Source: Rotaria sp. Silwood1 (Eukaryota > Rotifera > Eurotatoria > Philodinida > Philodinidae). Taken from it: a stretch of 64,000 nt of DNA. The notes beneath the pieces were generated by a model. It had not been told where the DNA came from. It saw only the letters and a program-made list of their open reading frames with translations, and searched no databases. Location of the stretch: contig CAJNOP010000003.1 of assembly GCA_905250075.1 (NCBI GenBank), forward strand, positions 2,546,961-2,610,960, in the 5' to 3' direction. Both the position numbers and the translations under genes were made by a program. Positions 23,453-36,654 of this stretch are shown here, one piece after another; within the stretch, counting starts at the first letter, position 1; every line of letters starts with the position of its first letter.

Positions 23453-26400
23453 ATGCCTAATTGTTGCTCATGGTTAAATCGGTTGTGTTGTTGTCGACGT
23501 CAACAACAACACGCATATATCTATTTGTACAGTCCAACAATGCCTGATTCACCGTCATCATCTCATTGTTGTCTTGTTTGTATGCTTTTTGGACTTTGTC
23601 TTACTCTTGTGGTTATCCTAGCAGCTGTATTTATCTATCATTTAAACAGTAGTGATTTTAGTCAATTAACAACAAAGACTATTACTACATGTACACATCC
23701 AATAGCCAAAAAACGTCAATTACCTGAGTTTGTTAATGTGAATATAGATCCATGTGAAAATTTTTATGATTTTGTTTGTGATAAATTAACACGACGAAAA
23801 ACTAAAGAACAATATAATGATAAAGATGATTTTGAACAAAAATGGACACGTATACGACATGAAATTCATGATAAACTTATGACAAATATTAGTAGTCAAT
23901 CAATATCAAACGAAAGTATGAATAAGAATTTTTTTTTTAATTTTAAACTAATTTTTTAGCAGCAAATAATTTGATAGACTTACTTAAAACATATGAGATG
24001 AAAAGATATAACATGCTAACAACGACACAATTGCTTGTGAATCGTATTTTTGATGAATGAACTCCATGGATAATCAACCGGAAAAAACACAAGGTTATCA
24101 AAGGCTATTTTCTTGTCTGTAGAACTCTTCGTCAGCTATCGCTCAGCAATAGTCTAGAATTGTCAAATTCTTTGAGTACTTTGGTACTCGCATCGTGATT
24201 TTTTTCTGTAAATTTAATTTTTTTTCAAAAATAATCACCGTATTAGGCTGGACAGACGAAAACATCTTCTGAAAATCTTTTGTTTTTTTTGTGATTGATT
24301 ACACCTGCAAGTATCTATCAAATATACGATTCGCAAGTATTTTATCATCGATAAATATGAAACAATATATTCATAATTTTTTTAGTGGATCACATGTCAT
24401 CTGTTTATCGATTATATCAATTATGTGAAAATCAATCACCTGAATTACTACTTTATGAACTTGAACATTATTTTGCTAAACTTAGTCAACATGAACCATA
24501 TCGATCATATCTAACACTTTTTAATCAAACAAATAAGATTAAAATTAATTCAACATCATTAATTTTTCTTGAACCAAATCCATTTTTTAAAATTCAATCA
24601 TTATCATCAAATTCATCAATTATAAGTCGTATTGATCGTCGTCCATTACCTTCAGCAATATCTATCTTTTCAAATTTAACTATATTAAATCAAACAGCAT
24701 TTAAATATTTAAAAAAATTTGATAATGATTATCTTAAAATATTATCTGAAGAAGATATTTTAATAAAATCATATGAACAAGAATATAGTCAAGATTCATT
24801 AATTATAAAACGCATATTATTATATTCAAATTATGATTTATGTTTATCATCATTAACATCAAATACAAGTAATGGTCTAGAAAAATTAATTCAATTATTA
24901 AATTATTTTCTTCATTCACGTTTACAAAATTTTAATACTAAATCAATTGATAAACAAATTCGTATATTAAATAAAATAACAGATAATCATACACTTGTTG
25001 AACATCTTCAACGTATTAAAATAGATTTAAAAACAATTGATCAAATTATTCTTTTAAATAATACAAATGATTCTTGTATTATCAATTTACTTGATCAATT
25101 ACTTGATAAAAGAATAAAATCAAATGAATTAATATCAATAATTAATTTATATTCATCTTATCAAATAACAAATGATTTTATTTCAAATGATTGGCCATTT
25201 TTATTTATGTTATATGATCATTTATTAAAAAAAACATCAATTGATACTTTAGTTAATTATGCTTTTTTTGATTATTATAGACAATTTATTTATCCATATT
25301 ATCAACCACATATTCATCATACAAATAATATTAATATTAATCATAATAATGAATATTATGGTTATACATATAGTACAAATTATTCGACTTTATCATGCCA
25401 TGTTAAAAGTTGTTTTGATATTTTTAATTGTTATCATCCTTCTTTACTTAATCAATTAATGGATAATCATAATCAGGTAAATATAAACAAAAAGAAGAAT
25501 TAACAAATTATTTGTATTTCATATATTAGACTTTCATGTGAATTATATTAGGAGAAAACTTTTCAATTAACTACCAATCTGAAACTTCGAAGATGAAAAA
25601 AACATTGTTATTCATTTATTCAAACATGTTCATAGAAATTGTCTGATATGAAAATTTCTAAACAAACAGGATATGAATCATGAGTTTACATAGTTTTTCA
25701 ATTTAGTTGATATCATTCTCTCAAACATAAAAATATCAAAGATTTAAATTCTAACAGAAGAAAAGCCAATCGAGATAGATAACAAGAATTTTTGTTCTCG
25801 TCTTTTTCTATCCATTAAATCTTTATAGCATTGATATGTTTTATTTTCAATACCATTAAGAGAGTACTTATTTTAAATGACGTAGATAGATTATATAGAA
25901 AGAAAAACCAATCAGTTACGTATTCATCTAATTGAATAATTTGTTTATAAATATCATATATAACTAATGGCGTATAAAGAATAGCTTTTTAAGTATTTTG
26001 TTTTCAAAAGATAGTTCATTAAATTCTCTACAAAATTCTATGAAAATGGCTTTGCATAAATGTAACGAGAAAACCGTATCCGTTCACTAGTGTTACAACC
26101 TAAAAGAATCCTAATACAAATACTATCTTTAAAAAAAAAGATAATTAAACACTTTTCAGACCATTCTAAAACAATTATCCTACATATCCAAATGTATTCT
26201 TTCGAACAGAGCTCATTAAAGACCTCTAGAAACGTTTATGATATATTAAAAATCAAGCTTTTTGAAAAAAAGGAAGTTACAACTATCGATGATGCTCCCT
26301 CATTGAGGCATTTATTATGAAGAAGAACCTTGAGGACAGTTCGCTCGAGTCTAAACCAGATTAAAATACTTACTGTCAATTCGATAATAAATTGGACTCC

Positions 26401-27631
26401 GTATTATTGGTATACTGGGTTTAATTAAACTAAAATTTTCAGAAACCTCTATGAAAGATTTAAAATAAGCCAAATAAAGTATTTGATTAAGTAATACTGC
26501 TTTTTCATAAGTTACAAAGCAGGATATACAGTCTTGATTCTATATGCGAGCAAGACACAAACAAATTAACAACTTAAAAAACATCTTGTTGAATTACGTT
26601 ACTGCTGATTGGATATGGTTTTTTCATTTAAAACGAAATGTTCAAGTGAAAAATTTTAGAAAATTGAGAAAGAAATGCGAAAAAGAAAACCAAAGAGCGT
26701 TATACGCCCATTTGTTATAAATATCAAGTGTTATGCAGTAAAATATTTGTGTTTTGTAAAAACAAAGAGAACACAAAGAAAACCTTCTCAATCAAGGTGA
26801 AGTCAAAATATAAATAACTATGATAGTCTTATTTTAGACTGTATGATACAAAAATATCTTAATTGGTTTTTGTAATAAAATAAATAAATAATTTCACTTT
26901 AGACATTTCTTAATACAACAAAAACTTTAGTAGAAAATATAATTAATCGTTTTCGTTTATTAACTGAACAATCGGATAATTTATTTCTTAATGAAAAAAA
27001 GCAAATTCTCAATAAATTAAATCAAATTCAAATATATGTTGGTCATTATTCACCATTACCAAATATTGTTTTATCCGATGAATTATCATCATATATTGAA
27101 TATGTTCAATTATTTCTATCAATTCCATATGATAAACAAGAACGTTCATATTATATTGAACCAATTTATTATTCATTAAGTAATATATTATATCTTCCAT
27201 TTGGTTTTCTTTCTTTATCAAAAAATTCAATTGAATATCATGTTGTAAAACTTCTATTAAAACTTCTTCGTTCAACTATTCACTCAAATCCATATAATAT
27301 TGAATGTTTATTAAAATCATCCGATGATGAACAAGATTTTATAAATACAACAAAATTTTCTTTAAATGATGAATCTATTGTATATTTATTATTACGTTCA
27401 AAATTTATATTCGAACAAAAATTAATTCTTGATGAATATTTATGGCCATTTACAAATACTAATACATTAATGAAAACATTTCTTATTGAATATACAGCAA
27501 ATAATTATTGTAGAAATTTAAATGGTTATGATTTATTTCTAACTAATACTTATTTTATTGATGATATTCATTTAATTTTTCTTTGTCAACATGCTAATAC
27601 AATTAAACAATCGAAATGTACTGTCACTTGA
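23453..27631 (+). CDS. Peptidase M13 (neprilysin/ECE)-like type II membrane protein, catalytically dead
   Basis: Coding exons 23453-23915, 24386-25476 and 26903-27631 join in phase to 760 residues, the normal neprilysin length. Residues 1-38 are cytosolic and Cys-rich (possible palmitoylation), about 40-64 form one membrane anchor, and IDPCENFYDFVCDKL (about 98-112) is the M13 N-terminal signature (DPCxDFYxYxCG). The ectodomain has many Asn-X-Ser/Thr sites. The last exon aligns with the M13 core: TKTLVENIINRF...QIYVGHYSPLP, then LPFGFL at the place of the PAGIL motif, and the end SKCTVT corresponds to the M13 terminus CxVW. Between these, the HExxH zinc helix and the ENxAD/ExxxD motif cannot be found; where HEITH is expected the sequence is hydrophobic (HVVKLLLKLL). 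So it should not hydrolyse peptides; a binding, scaffolding or decoy role is inference. Intron 2 is 1.43 kb; a 5'-UTR intron (23379-23429) precedes the ATG. Confidence 0.75.
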
Positions 27632-28679
27632 GTTTGTTTGTGGTTTTTTTATTATTTTATACATTTAACAACAAATAAAAAATAAAATAAACAATTTTTT
27701 ACAATAGATTTGTACATTAAGGAAAAAACAAAAAAGAATGTCTTTTAAAATGATGTGTTAGACACATGCCAAAACATTCTTATCCATATATTTCAATCCA
27801 ATTGAAAGTTGTATGATGTGCACATACATCACATCGTTAAATAAATAACTTTCTTCATTAACCATCAAGGCAAAGAATAGTAATGTTCACATAAAAGAAT
27901 TTGTCAGTATATTTGTATGAAAATAATCATTATCATTTTTTACTGATGTTGAAGTTGTTGTTAAATCAAATGAGAAAAGAACTTCTTCGAATGGACGAGA
28001 ATGATTTTGTATACTATTAGTAAATGAAATAATATTACGAGAATAAAAAACCATGATTACATCTTGTTGAAATAATCTGTGAATACAGTTGTTTTGCATT
28101 ATATGCGCTCAACATCTATTACTTTACTATTTGGTGTAACAGCACGAGTATGGGTATTTATACTATGATTTACCTCGTGAGGAGTACATCGTCATTATCA
28201 TCTTAGAGAAAAACATGACAAGAGAAACCTCCACAAATGTACTTTGTGTTCTCTTTTTCTTCATGTGACCTATCCGCGAGACTACATAGCTGAAAAAAAA
28301 ATCGTTCTGTTATTTTTTTTCCTATGTTCCTCTACGATGCTTTTTTTCTTTGGTCGCCATTAAACAAAAAAAAAGCACGTGAATTATATTAATTAAAAAC
28401 GATATAATATTTCCATCACGTAGAAAAAATGGAAGGAAAAAGAACTTTAGATAACAACGTAATAAAGAACATCTAACAAGAAATATCTAGAATACTTACA
28501 TACTTATTCAAGACATTATTGTGTCAATAGGAATTTATTAAAACAAAAAAAAAACAAAGAATAATAAAAACAGACACCCAAACATTTATGCAGGGTGAAT
28601 AATCATGCACACACGCACACACACAACCAGTAAAAAGTCATATACATAGAGTACGTCGTTTTATTTATTTAGTCTCATT
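27632..28679. other. Convergent intergenic region with CA microsatellite
   Basis: 3' flanks of the M13-like gene (+) and EIF4A3 (-). A CACACACAC-type run lies near 28605-28626. A 70-codon minus-strand frame at 27887-28099 has no domain and is not called. Confidence 0.5.
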
Positions 28680-31600
28680 TTAAATGAGATCAGCTACATT
28701 CATTGGCATTTCATCAATTTGTGTTGCATAATATTGTTCAATATCACGCAAAATACGAATATCATCATTTATAACAAAATCTAAAGAAAAAAAACCAAAA
28801 TTTATCAGTTGTTTTTTTTTTCTCGAAATCAAAATAAATAAATAAATGAAAAAATACTTACTAATAGCAACACCTTTACGTCCAAATCGACCTGAACGAC
28901 CAATACGATGAATATATAATTCACGTGAATTAGGTAGATCATAATTAATAACAAGACTAACTTGTTGAACATCAATACCTATTTAAATAAATAAAAAATA
29001 GTAAAACATAATTTTTATTATTTTTAAAATTCTAATTTTTAAATATTTTTACCTCGTGCCCAAACATCAGTTGTAATAAGTACACGTGTATCTCCAGCCC
29101 GAAATTCTTTCATAATAGCATCTCGTTCTTCTTGTTTCATATCACCATGCATTGATGATACAGTAAAATTAGCTTCACGCATTTTTTCTGTTAACCAATT
29201 AACTTTACGTTTAGTATTACAAAAAATCACAGCTTGTGTTATTGTTAATGTATCATATAAATCACATAATGTATCAAATTTCCATTCTTCACGTTCGACA
29301 GCAACAAAAAATTGTTTTATACCTTCAAGTGTTAATTCATCACGTTTAACTAATATACGTATGGGATCTGTCATAAATTTTGATGTGATTTCAAGAATTT
29401 CATGTGGTAATGTTGCTGAAACAAGAATAACTTGAGTTTGAGGTGGTAAATGACGATAAACTTCATAAATTTGTTCTTTAAAACCAAGATTAAGCATTTC
29501 ATCAGCTTCATCTAATATCAACATTTTTATATGACGCGTTCCTAAAAAATGTCAAACAATTATATTCATTGTAAAAATTAACCATGTCCGTTTTCAGACA
29601 AACATATTCATAAACAAGATAATTCAATTGTTCTATCACTGTTTAAATTATACGCAGTTTATCTATATTTTGTCATTATATTAACATGTTTGAGACTTTG
29701 TCTACAATGCACTAAGAGTTCGATTCAAATAAAATGAACGCATATTAACTTCTTCAAAATGTACCTATTTTGCACTACTGAAAGAAAAAAAATACGAAGT
29801 CTCAACTAGAATATCAGTATTATGTTACTATAAAGTACTCTCACTAATTAAATTACTAATATGTCAGCTTTGAACACAAAGTTCAGATGTGTTCATAAAA
29901 ACCAGGCATCAATAACTTGCATTCGTATATGAATACATTAAATAGCTCGAAAATTTTGATACAAGGAATCGTAGAATCTTTTAGTTTGTCAACGATGCAC
30001 GTACATCAGAATTCTTCGTACAATAGAATGATATTTACATAAACATCTTTTAGAATTTTACGTTTTTTCACGATTAGCCATTGTTCCTTTATGAGTATGT
30101 ATATAATACTTGTAATTTACAGGCGTACTTCGTCCTACTAACTCTTTTTTCTGCAAAAATCAATCTGAATTCGAAAAATTATGGTAAAACCCTATTATTT
30201 TTTATATAATGTTTTCAAACGAACTAACCTGTGCGTAAAATATTCTTGCATAGCATGTCTAGTCTACTTATAAATCATGAGAGATAATCAAAAGTAATCA
30301 GGTAGAGTCAGAATTTTATGCTTTTTTAACTATATATATTAAGAATTTATTTTCTGACTTAAAATTAGTTTATTGAGAAGAAAATTTTGACAGAAATCAA
30401 CAACGGTATCTATACAAAATTTTTATGTAGTGCAGTTTTGTATTCATTAGATTGTAGAGCAAGACTTGTTTTACCAAATATCAAATTTATTTTTCCTGTT
30501 AGATATTGCTACAAATAATCGAAATTCGAAAGAAGTGACTTTTTTGAAAAATTTTGTTTCACATTAAAGAGTACCTGTTCGATAAGCATACTTAGAGTTT
30601 GATTCATTTTGAATTCTGGTTTATTGTAATATATGATTTAGTAGAAAAATTAAATTCTATGCAATATTAGAAAGTCAAAACTATCCTAAAATCTCCTTCA
30701 GAGAACTTATGAATGATAAAAGAAAGCCAAATTTCACTTACGAGGAAACATATTTGAGTGTCTCCCACTGAAAATAAGTTTAAAACCATTCTATTCGATA
30801 GAGATCATGATGAATATCTCTAAAATCAATGTCTTAGCTGCCCTCGTATAGATATGAAAAAATGAGAGAATCAAACTTTTTCATTTTCATGTCCTTTCCT
30901 ATTACCATAGCTGTATCATTTTTCACTTCTATAAGATTTGCAACAAACAACAATTTTCTTTTTTGAGAGGATCTGTCGAAAATGAAAATGAGCAAGATTC
31001 GATATAGAAGATATATTTATCGGTCAGAAAGAATGACATTATGTGTGTGTTTTCCAACACTTTTTGTTGCTTTTAATATCACATGATCATTAGAAACGTT
31101 TTGAGTGCTCATCATCATAAATATCAATAGCGTCCCACATTGGAGAAAGTAGTTCGTAAACAGCGATATACAGTCAAAAAGTGATACACTTACGGATCTT
31201 TATACAGTAACCGTGAGCGAGCAGCTGTTTACAGCATATCTAACATGTAATTAAGGCCGTCTTACATAGCTCTACACAAACATAATACTCACTGTAATAG
31301 CATACAAATTTCATACAATAGAATATGATGATCGAGAAATAATCCAACTAACTAGAAGTTTTTCGTCTGAAAATATTAATTGGTTTTACTCGAAATAAAG
31401 TGAAATATTAGCACATTAGCCTTCGTTTTGCTTTGGTTATAAAGGGAGCGCATGGACACTCCTATCAGCGGCTATATAAAAATAATTATTCTGCATATGT
31501 GACCAGGATGTATAAATATAATACTGTTATTTGTGACCGATAAATATCTCTTTTATGTCGAATCTTGCTCATTTTCATTTTCGACAGATCCTCTCAAAAA

Positions 31601-32872
31601 AAACAATTGTTCTTTCTTGCAAATCTTATAGAAGTGAAACATGGTACAGCTGTGATAATAGGAAACGACATGAAAATAAAAACGTTTGATTCTCTCGTTT
31701 TTTCATATCTAAACGACGGCAGCTAAGACATTGTTTTTAGAGATATTCATCATGATCTCTATCGAATAGAATGGTTTTAAACTTCTTCTCAAGGGGGACA
31801 CTCAAATATGTTCCCTGGTTAGTGCAAATAATATTTTTGATCTATTTAAATATTTGCTCACAGCTAATCAATGATAACTCAGTGAACAATTCTGAGCATT
31901 CATTAGAAAAAGAGAATCGAATTCTAGCTTTAGTTGACTGATTTTGAGTTTCTTCAATAACATAAAAGTCTATAAAAAAAAATGAACATACATCAGTTTG
32001 GGGTACCAACAAATGTTTGCTTTCAAAGAATTAACTTTAAGCCAAAAAATATATTAATATATAGTTAGAGAGAGTATGAAATTCCTATTTTAGCTGATTA
32101 CTTTTGTTTCTCTTCTGTAACTTAAAAGTAGACAAAAGATTATCGAATATATTATGTAAAGACTTCTGTACTCGTAAGTTATAGGATGAAATGATTTAGA
32201 AGAGAATATCTGATTGACATATAAATATATATATGCATGTGTCAAAGACAAAAATAATTATTCTAAGAAAAACTAACAACTCAGTAATAAGCTTCTAAAT
32301 ACTGAATTTTTTCAATATTTCAAATAAATATATAAAATCAAATACTAACGTAAAGATCCTCGATTAATCATATCAATAACTCTTCCAGGTGTTCCACTCA
32401 CAATATGTTGTCCATAATCAAGTTTTCTCATATCTTCTCCTATATTTGTTCCACCAATACAAGCATGACATTGTACGCTCATAAAATCTCCTAAAGCTAA
32501 AACAACTTTTTGTATTTGTTGTGCTAATTCTCTTGTTGGTGATAAAACTAATGCTTGTGTTTCACGTATATTTGTATCTAATTTTTGTAACATTGAAATT
32601 GAAAACATAGCCGTTTTACCAGTGCCAGATTGTGCTTGTGCAATAACATCACGTCCTTTTACAATTGGACGAATACTACGTTGTTGAATAGCTGATGGTT
32701 TTTCAAAACCATATGAATAAATACCACGAATAAGATTTTCATTTAAATTCATAGCATCAAATGTTGGACATACTTCAACATCTTCACTTGTTTCAAATTC
32801 AACTGCGTCTAAATCATGACCAGTTTTTACTGTCCGTTGACGTTTAGCTGAATGTTCCGAACTTGCTGACAT
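28680..32872 (-). CDS. EIF4A3: Eukaryotic initiation factor 4A-III, exon-junction-complex DEAD-box helicase
   Basis: Exons 32872-32350, 29541-29053, 28978-28862 and 28780-28680 join in phase to 409 residues (human is 411). All DEAD-box motifs are present in order: Q motif region FEKPSAIQQ, Walker A AQSGTGKT (80-87), [17 protein letters not shown] (184-188), [20 protein letters not shown]. Isoform identity is clear from [19 protein letters not shown] and the C-terminus [17 protein letters not shown], which match eIF4A3 rather than eIF4A1/2. The protein clamps spliced mRNA as the core of the exon junction complex in the nucleus and acts in mRNA export and decay. Intron 1 is 2,808 bp, far larger than the 74- and 81-bp others, because a mobile element sits in it. 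The gene is head-to-head with the coiled-coil gene at 33086. Confidence 0.95.
30735..31824. mobile_element. 1.09-kb element with about 290-bp terminal inverted repeats, in EIF4A3 intron 1
   Basis: Left arm 30735-31026 and right arm 31534-31824 are near-identical in inverted orientation for roughly 290 bp, with scattered mismatches and small indels. Both termini read CACTWACSAGGRAACAT. The roughly 500-bp centre carries no transposase frame, so the element is non-autonomous. The outer CACT(A/T) bases recall CACTA elements, but the expected 3-bp duplication is not seen; a possible short repeat CAAAT lies near both ends. It is harmless to the host gene only if spliced out with the intron. Confidence 0.8.
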
Positions 32873-33085
32873 TTGTTGTAACAATAAAAAAAATTTCACA
32901 ATGAATACTTCAATTATAAACTTTAATCAATAGACAATTTCGATTGGTTACATATGTTAGAAAAAGTATATTCTTCTGACCTCTATCTTTTGTTTTTGAT
33001 TGGTTTTGATTCATATCAAATAAAAATCCAACCAGATGTCAGTTTCCAAAAAATATTTTGCATCTTATGTTCATTTTGTTACGAA
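32873..33085. promoter_or_regulatory. Shared promoter region between EIF4A3 and coiled-coil gene A
   Basis: Only 213 bp separate the two divergent start codons, so regulatory sequence must be shared. Two ATTGG boxes (CCAAT on the other strand) occur at about 32943 and 32999, a common feature of bidirectional housekeeping promoters; factor binding is not shown by sequence alone. Confidence 0.5.
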
Positions 33086-36000
33086 ATGGCTAACAATAAA
33101 GATGAAGAAAATTTATCAAGTTCAAGTGATGATGATGATGATGACGATTCAACAACAAGTTCATCAAGTACATCATCATCATCATCTGATAATGATGATA
33201 ATAATGAACAAATTGATGAAGAATCTGATGATAATTTAACAACATTAACTCCAAAACAAGCATATTTATCTCTTGAAGCAAAACGTAAAAATCTCGGTAA
33301 ACGTTTATTAGAATTACGGGATGAATTAAAAGCTCAGCCACAAGCTGATATCGATACAAAAAAACGTTTGTTAACTGAAATAAAAAATTTACGTGAAAAA
33401 TGGATTGCTGTACAAACTCGTTTAACAAATCTTAAAGCAAGACTTAGTCATAGTCCAACACCTGAACGTGCAATCGTTCAAAAAACAACGATTAAAAAAC
33501 CTGAAGAAACTATTCAATCAGAAACAAGAATTATTCCACCACCACGTTTAAGAACAGCATCATCATATAGTTCATCTAGTCGTTCAAGATCATCATCAAG
33601 AGAATCAATGTAATAAATAAACTTTTACATATTTTGTTTTTTTTGTGTTTTTCATTACCTTTGTTTTTTCATGTAGACGATCAAATGAAAAACCTTATCA
33701 TGATTTAGATGCATTAGATGATATTGATAACTCAAAAACTCGTGATATACTTTCATCTCGACAAACAACATCTTATCGTGATTTAATTGATGATCGTTCA
33801 CTATCATTGTCTCCACCGCCATCATCTAATCAAATTCCTTTATCAAATCTATCTTTAAATGAATCGAAAATATTCGATGATGAAAATATTCAAGAACAAG
33901 AACAAGAAGAAGAAAATACTAATCCGAAAGAAACATTTTATAATCAAATTATTCCATATCCTATTGTTAACGATAAACGTGATCTTGAAGTTATTAATCG
34001 TCAATTAAAAAATCAATTACGTGAATTAGAAGCAAGTAAAAATAATCCATTATATGATTCACAATCAAATTTAATTAATTATGAACGTTTAAAAAAACAA
34101 AATGAATATATTAATTTAAGAATTCGAATTGAAAAATTAAAAAGAACTAAAACAAAAACACAACGCGAAAAAGAACAAAATAAAAAACAATTTCATATGC
34201 TTTTACAAGTATGCTGAATATTCAGAATTTTATTTTCATTTTCATGAAATTTTTTCTATATTAAAGGAATTTCGTAAACTTCAACGTTTTATGCGATCAG
34301 CTAATCGAGAATATTCTAATAATCAATTTTTAACAATTAATACAGAAAATTTTCCATCATCAATACCTCTTCCATCATCACCAGAAGTCAAACAACAACA
34401 ACAACAACAACCGCAACAACTGCAACAAGAAGAAATTCAATTACCACCATTCGATTTAAATAAAGTTACAGGAAAAAAAATTCTTTTTGAATCATCAGAT
34501 TCTGATGAAGATGAAGAACCTACAATTGAACCTCAAGTTCCTGTTTCACTATCTGTTAGTGAACCACGTGCTGTACCTGATGGTTTCGATCAAACACAAC
34601 CACCACCATTACCAATGCCATCAAGTTCTTCATCATCAGCTACTCTTGATGCAATTAAAACTCGTGTTGCGAATTTAATTAATACACCCGCTTCTTCATC
34701 ATCTCAAATTAATCAACCAAGTACAACTACTCAAGTTGCCAATAATGATAATGATGATGATGATGATGATGATAATGATGATCAACCAGTAATTAATTCA
34801 GAAAGAAATCAAGCTATATCAGCAAAATTTAATAGAAAACGAAGAAAAGCTAAAAGAAATAAACATAAAAAAAAGAATCAAAATTCACAACCAATACAAC
34901 AAACAGCAAATGATAATGAATCAACAGTCATTGATCAAGAAGAAGCATGGAAACGTCATGTTGCTATGCAACTACAGTTTAGTTTTCTAAAAGGATCCAA
35001 TCCTATCTTACGTGCATTAACTGCTGAAGCACATAAAAAACTGGGTATTAGTCAAGAAGAAGTTAATGGTAAGTAAGACTTATTGTTACATTAATGGTAC
35101 TTTTCGATGGATCTTTTTACTTCTATACTATAAAATCATCTTTCCTTTGTTACATTTCTAAGGAATTATGACCTTAAAAATTGTTAAAGTCAAATCTTCA
35201 TTTTTATTAGACTGACCAGAGAACATTTTCAGATGTCTGCAAGTTTTTGAGCTCATATTGTGCCTATGGGTGTTCTTTGTTGAATTTTATACTGTTCAAA
35301 TAGTTTCTATGCCCAAGAAAGTAATAGTAAACTCTTTTTCGTGTTTATGAAAGGTAGAAGACTAGAAAATCTTTCGAAGATTAAATCTAATGGTAACTAG
35401 TTTGTATTAAACTTTCCAACTATACAGGCTGAAGAATTTTACAGATGGATTCGAAACTTTCTTGAAATTTCACTATAATTTTCTAACGAAGCATAGACAT
35501 TTATCGTACTTCTGAATAGCGTACACTCAAATTCATATGAAAATCATGAAGACGAATAGTTTATGTTCTAATAGAAATGGTACTGAAGAAGGAACGCTAA
35601 AACATCTAATATAATCTACTTATCATTGAGTTCACTCTCAAAAAGATTTACAATCTCCTACATTATAATAGTCACCAAAAAGTATTTACTATCACTCACA
35701 TATACATGGGATATATTTGAACAATTCAAATCTCAGCAAGGAACGATCATGAGTCTCCATATTTTCGGGCCTTTCTAAGTTTCGTAGAGATTTATACATG
35801 AGAAAAATATAGAGTCCAATATCATTCACGCCATTACCAGTAAATACCGTCATTTTTTTTCTCGTCAAGAATTTCAATTCGATGATGAAATGATGGATTA
35901 TGAAACTGCACTTATTTTACAACAACAACAACAATTTTTAGCTGCTGCTGCTGCTAATCCATTTAATGTTTTACATAGTGCTGCACTTGGAAATTCATCA

Positions 36001-36654
36001 TCAAGACCTAATTTAGTTGATGTTCTTTCAAATTTAAATGGTGGTATAACACCATCATCGTCTGAACCTCAAACTCCAATGGGTTTATTACAAAAATTTT
36101 TTCTCGATGCTAATAATAATTCAAATGCTGAAAATCGAAAAAATCTTAATCTTAATGATTTATCAACAACACCACCTACTCCACCATCACCACGTGATAT
36201 TTCTCTTGGAAGAAAAATTGTTGAATCATTAACACATCAAGATATAAATGCATTACTTAAATTAAGTGGAAGTGAACATGATGATGATGATGATGACGAT
36301 GATGATAATAATAATCCATCAATTGATGGTGATACTGATGATGATACAAATAATTTTTCTATTGATGAAGATTCGAATGATATACCAAATGGTAATTATA
36401 ATAATAAAAATTATGAACGATGGGAACGTCCAACACCTATTCCACCACGACCAACACAATCATCTAGTATAAATAATAAAAAATCAACAATTGAAACATT
36501 AATATTACCAAGTTTTAATCGTTGTACACATTTGGGTAAATCAACAAAACGATCAGCTGGTGTTGAACGTATGTTTCCATCGTTTTCAAAACATAATTCG
36601 GGTCCATCATCAACACTTAGTTTAATTCTATATGGATTATCATCAACTCCTTGA
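33086..36654 (+). CDS. Disordered coiled-coil protein A, unknown function
   Basis: Exons 33086-33609, 33677-34208, 34267-35068 and 35870-36654 join in phase to 880 residues. Residues about 10-50 are an acidic/Ser tract, followed by a charged coiled coil (SLEAKRKNLGKRLLELRDEL..), an Arg/Ser-rich segment, a second coiled coil in exon 2 preceded by YPIVNDKRD, a poly-Gln patch, an Asp run, a strongly basic stretch (KFNRKRRKAKRNKHKKK, likely nuclear localisation signal) and a conserved-looking block WKRHVAMQLQFSFLKGSNP...EEVNEFQFDDEMMDYE formed across the last junction. The final exon has poly-Gln, poly-Ala and poly-Asp tracts. The composition suggests a nuclear scaffold or RNA/chromatin-associated protein, but I recognise no family. 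Intron 3 is 801 bp. A second gene downstream shares part of the second coiled coil. Confidence 0.75.

Noticed and set aside
23916-24385. Possible extra coding exon of the M13-like gene at 23960-24057
   Set aside because: It can be joined in frame but then meets TGA at its end; direct joining of 23915 to 24386 fits the M13 alignment and keeps the frame.
27887-28099. 70-codon minus-strand frame in the convergent intergenic region
   Set aside because: No domain, no splice context, lies within probable 3'-UTR sequence.
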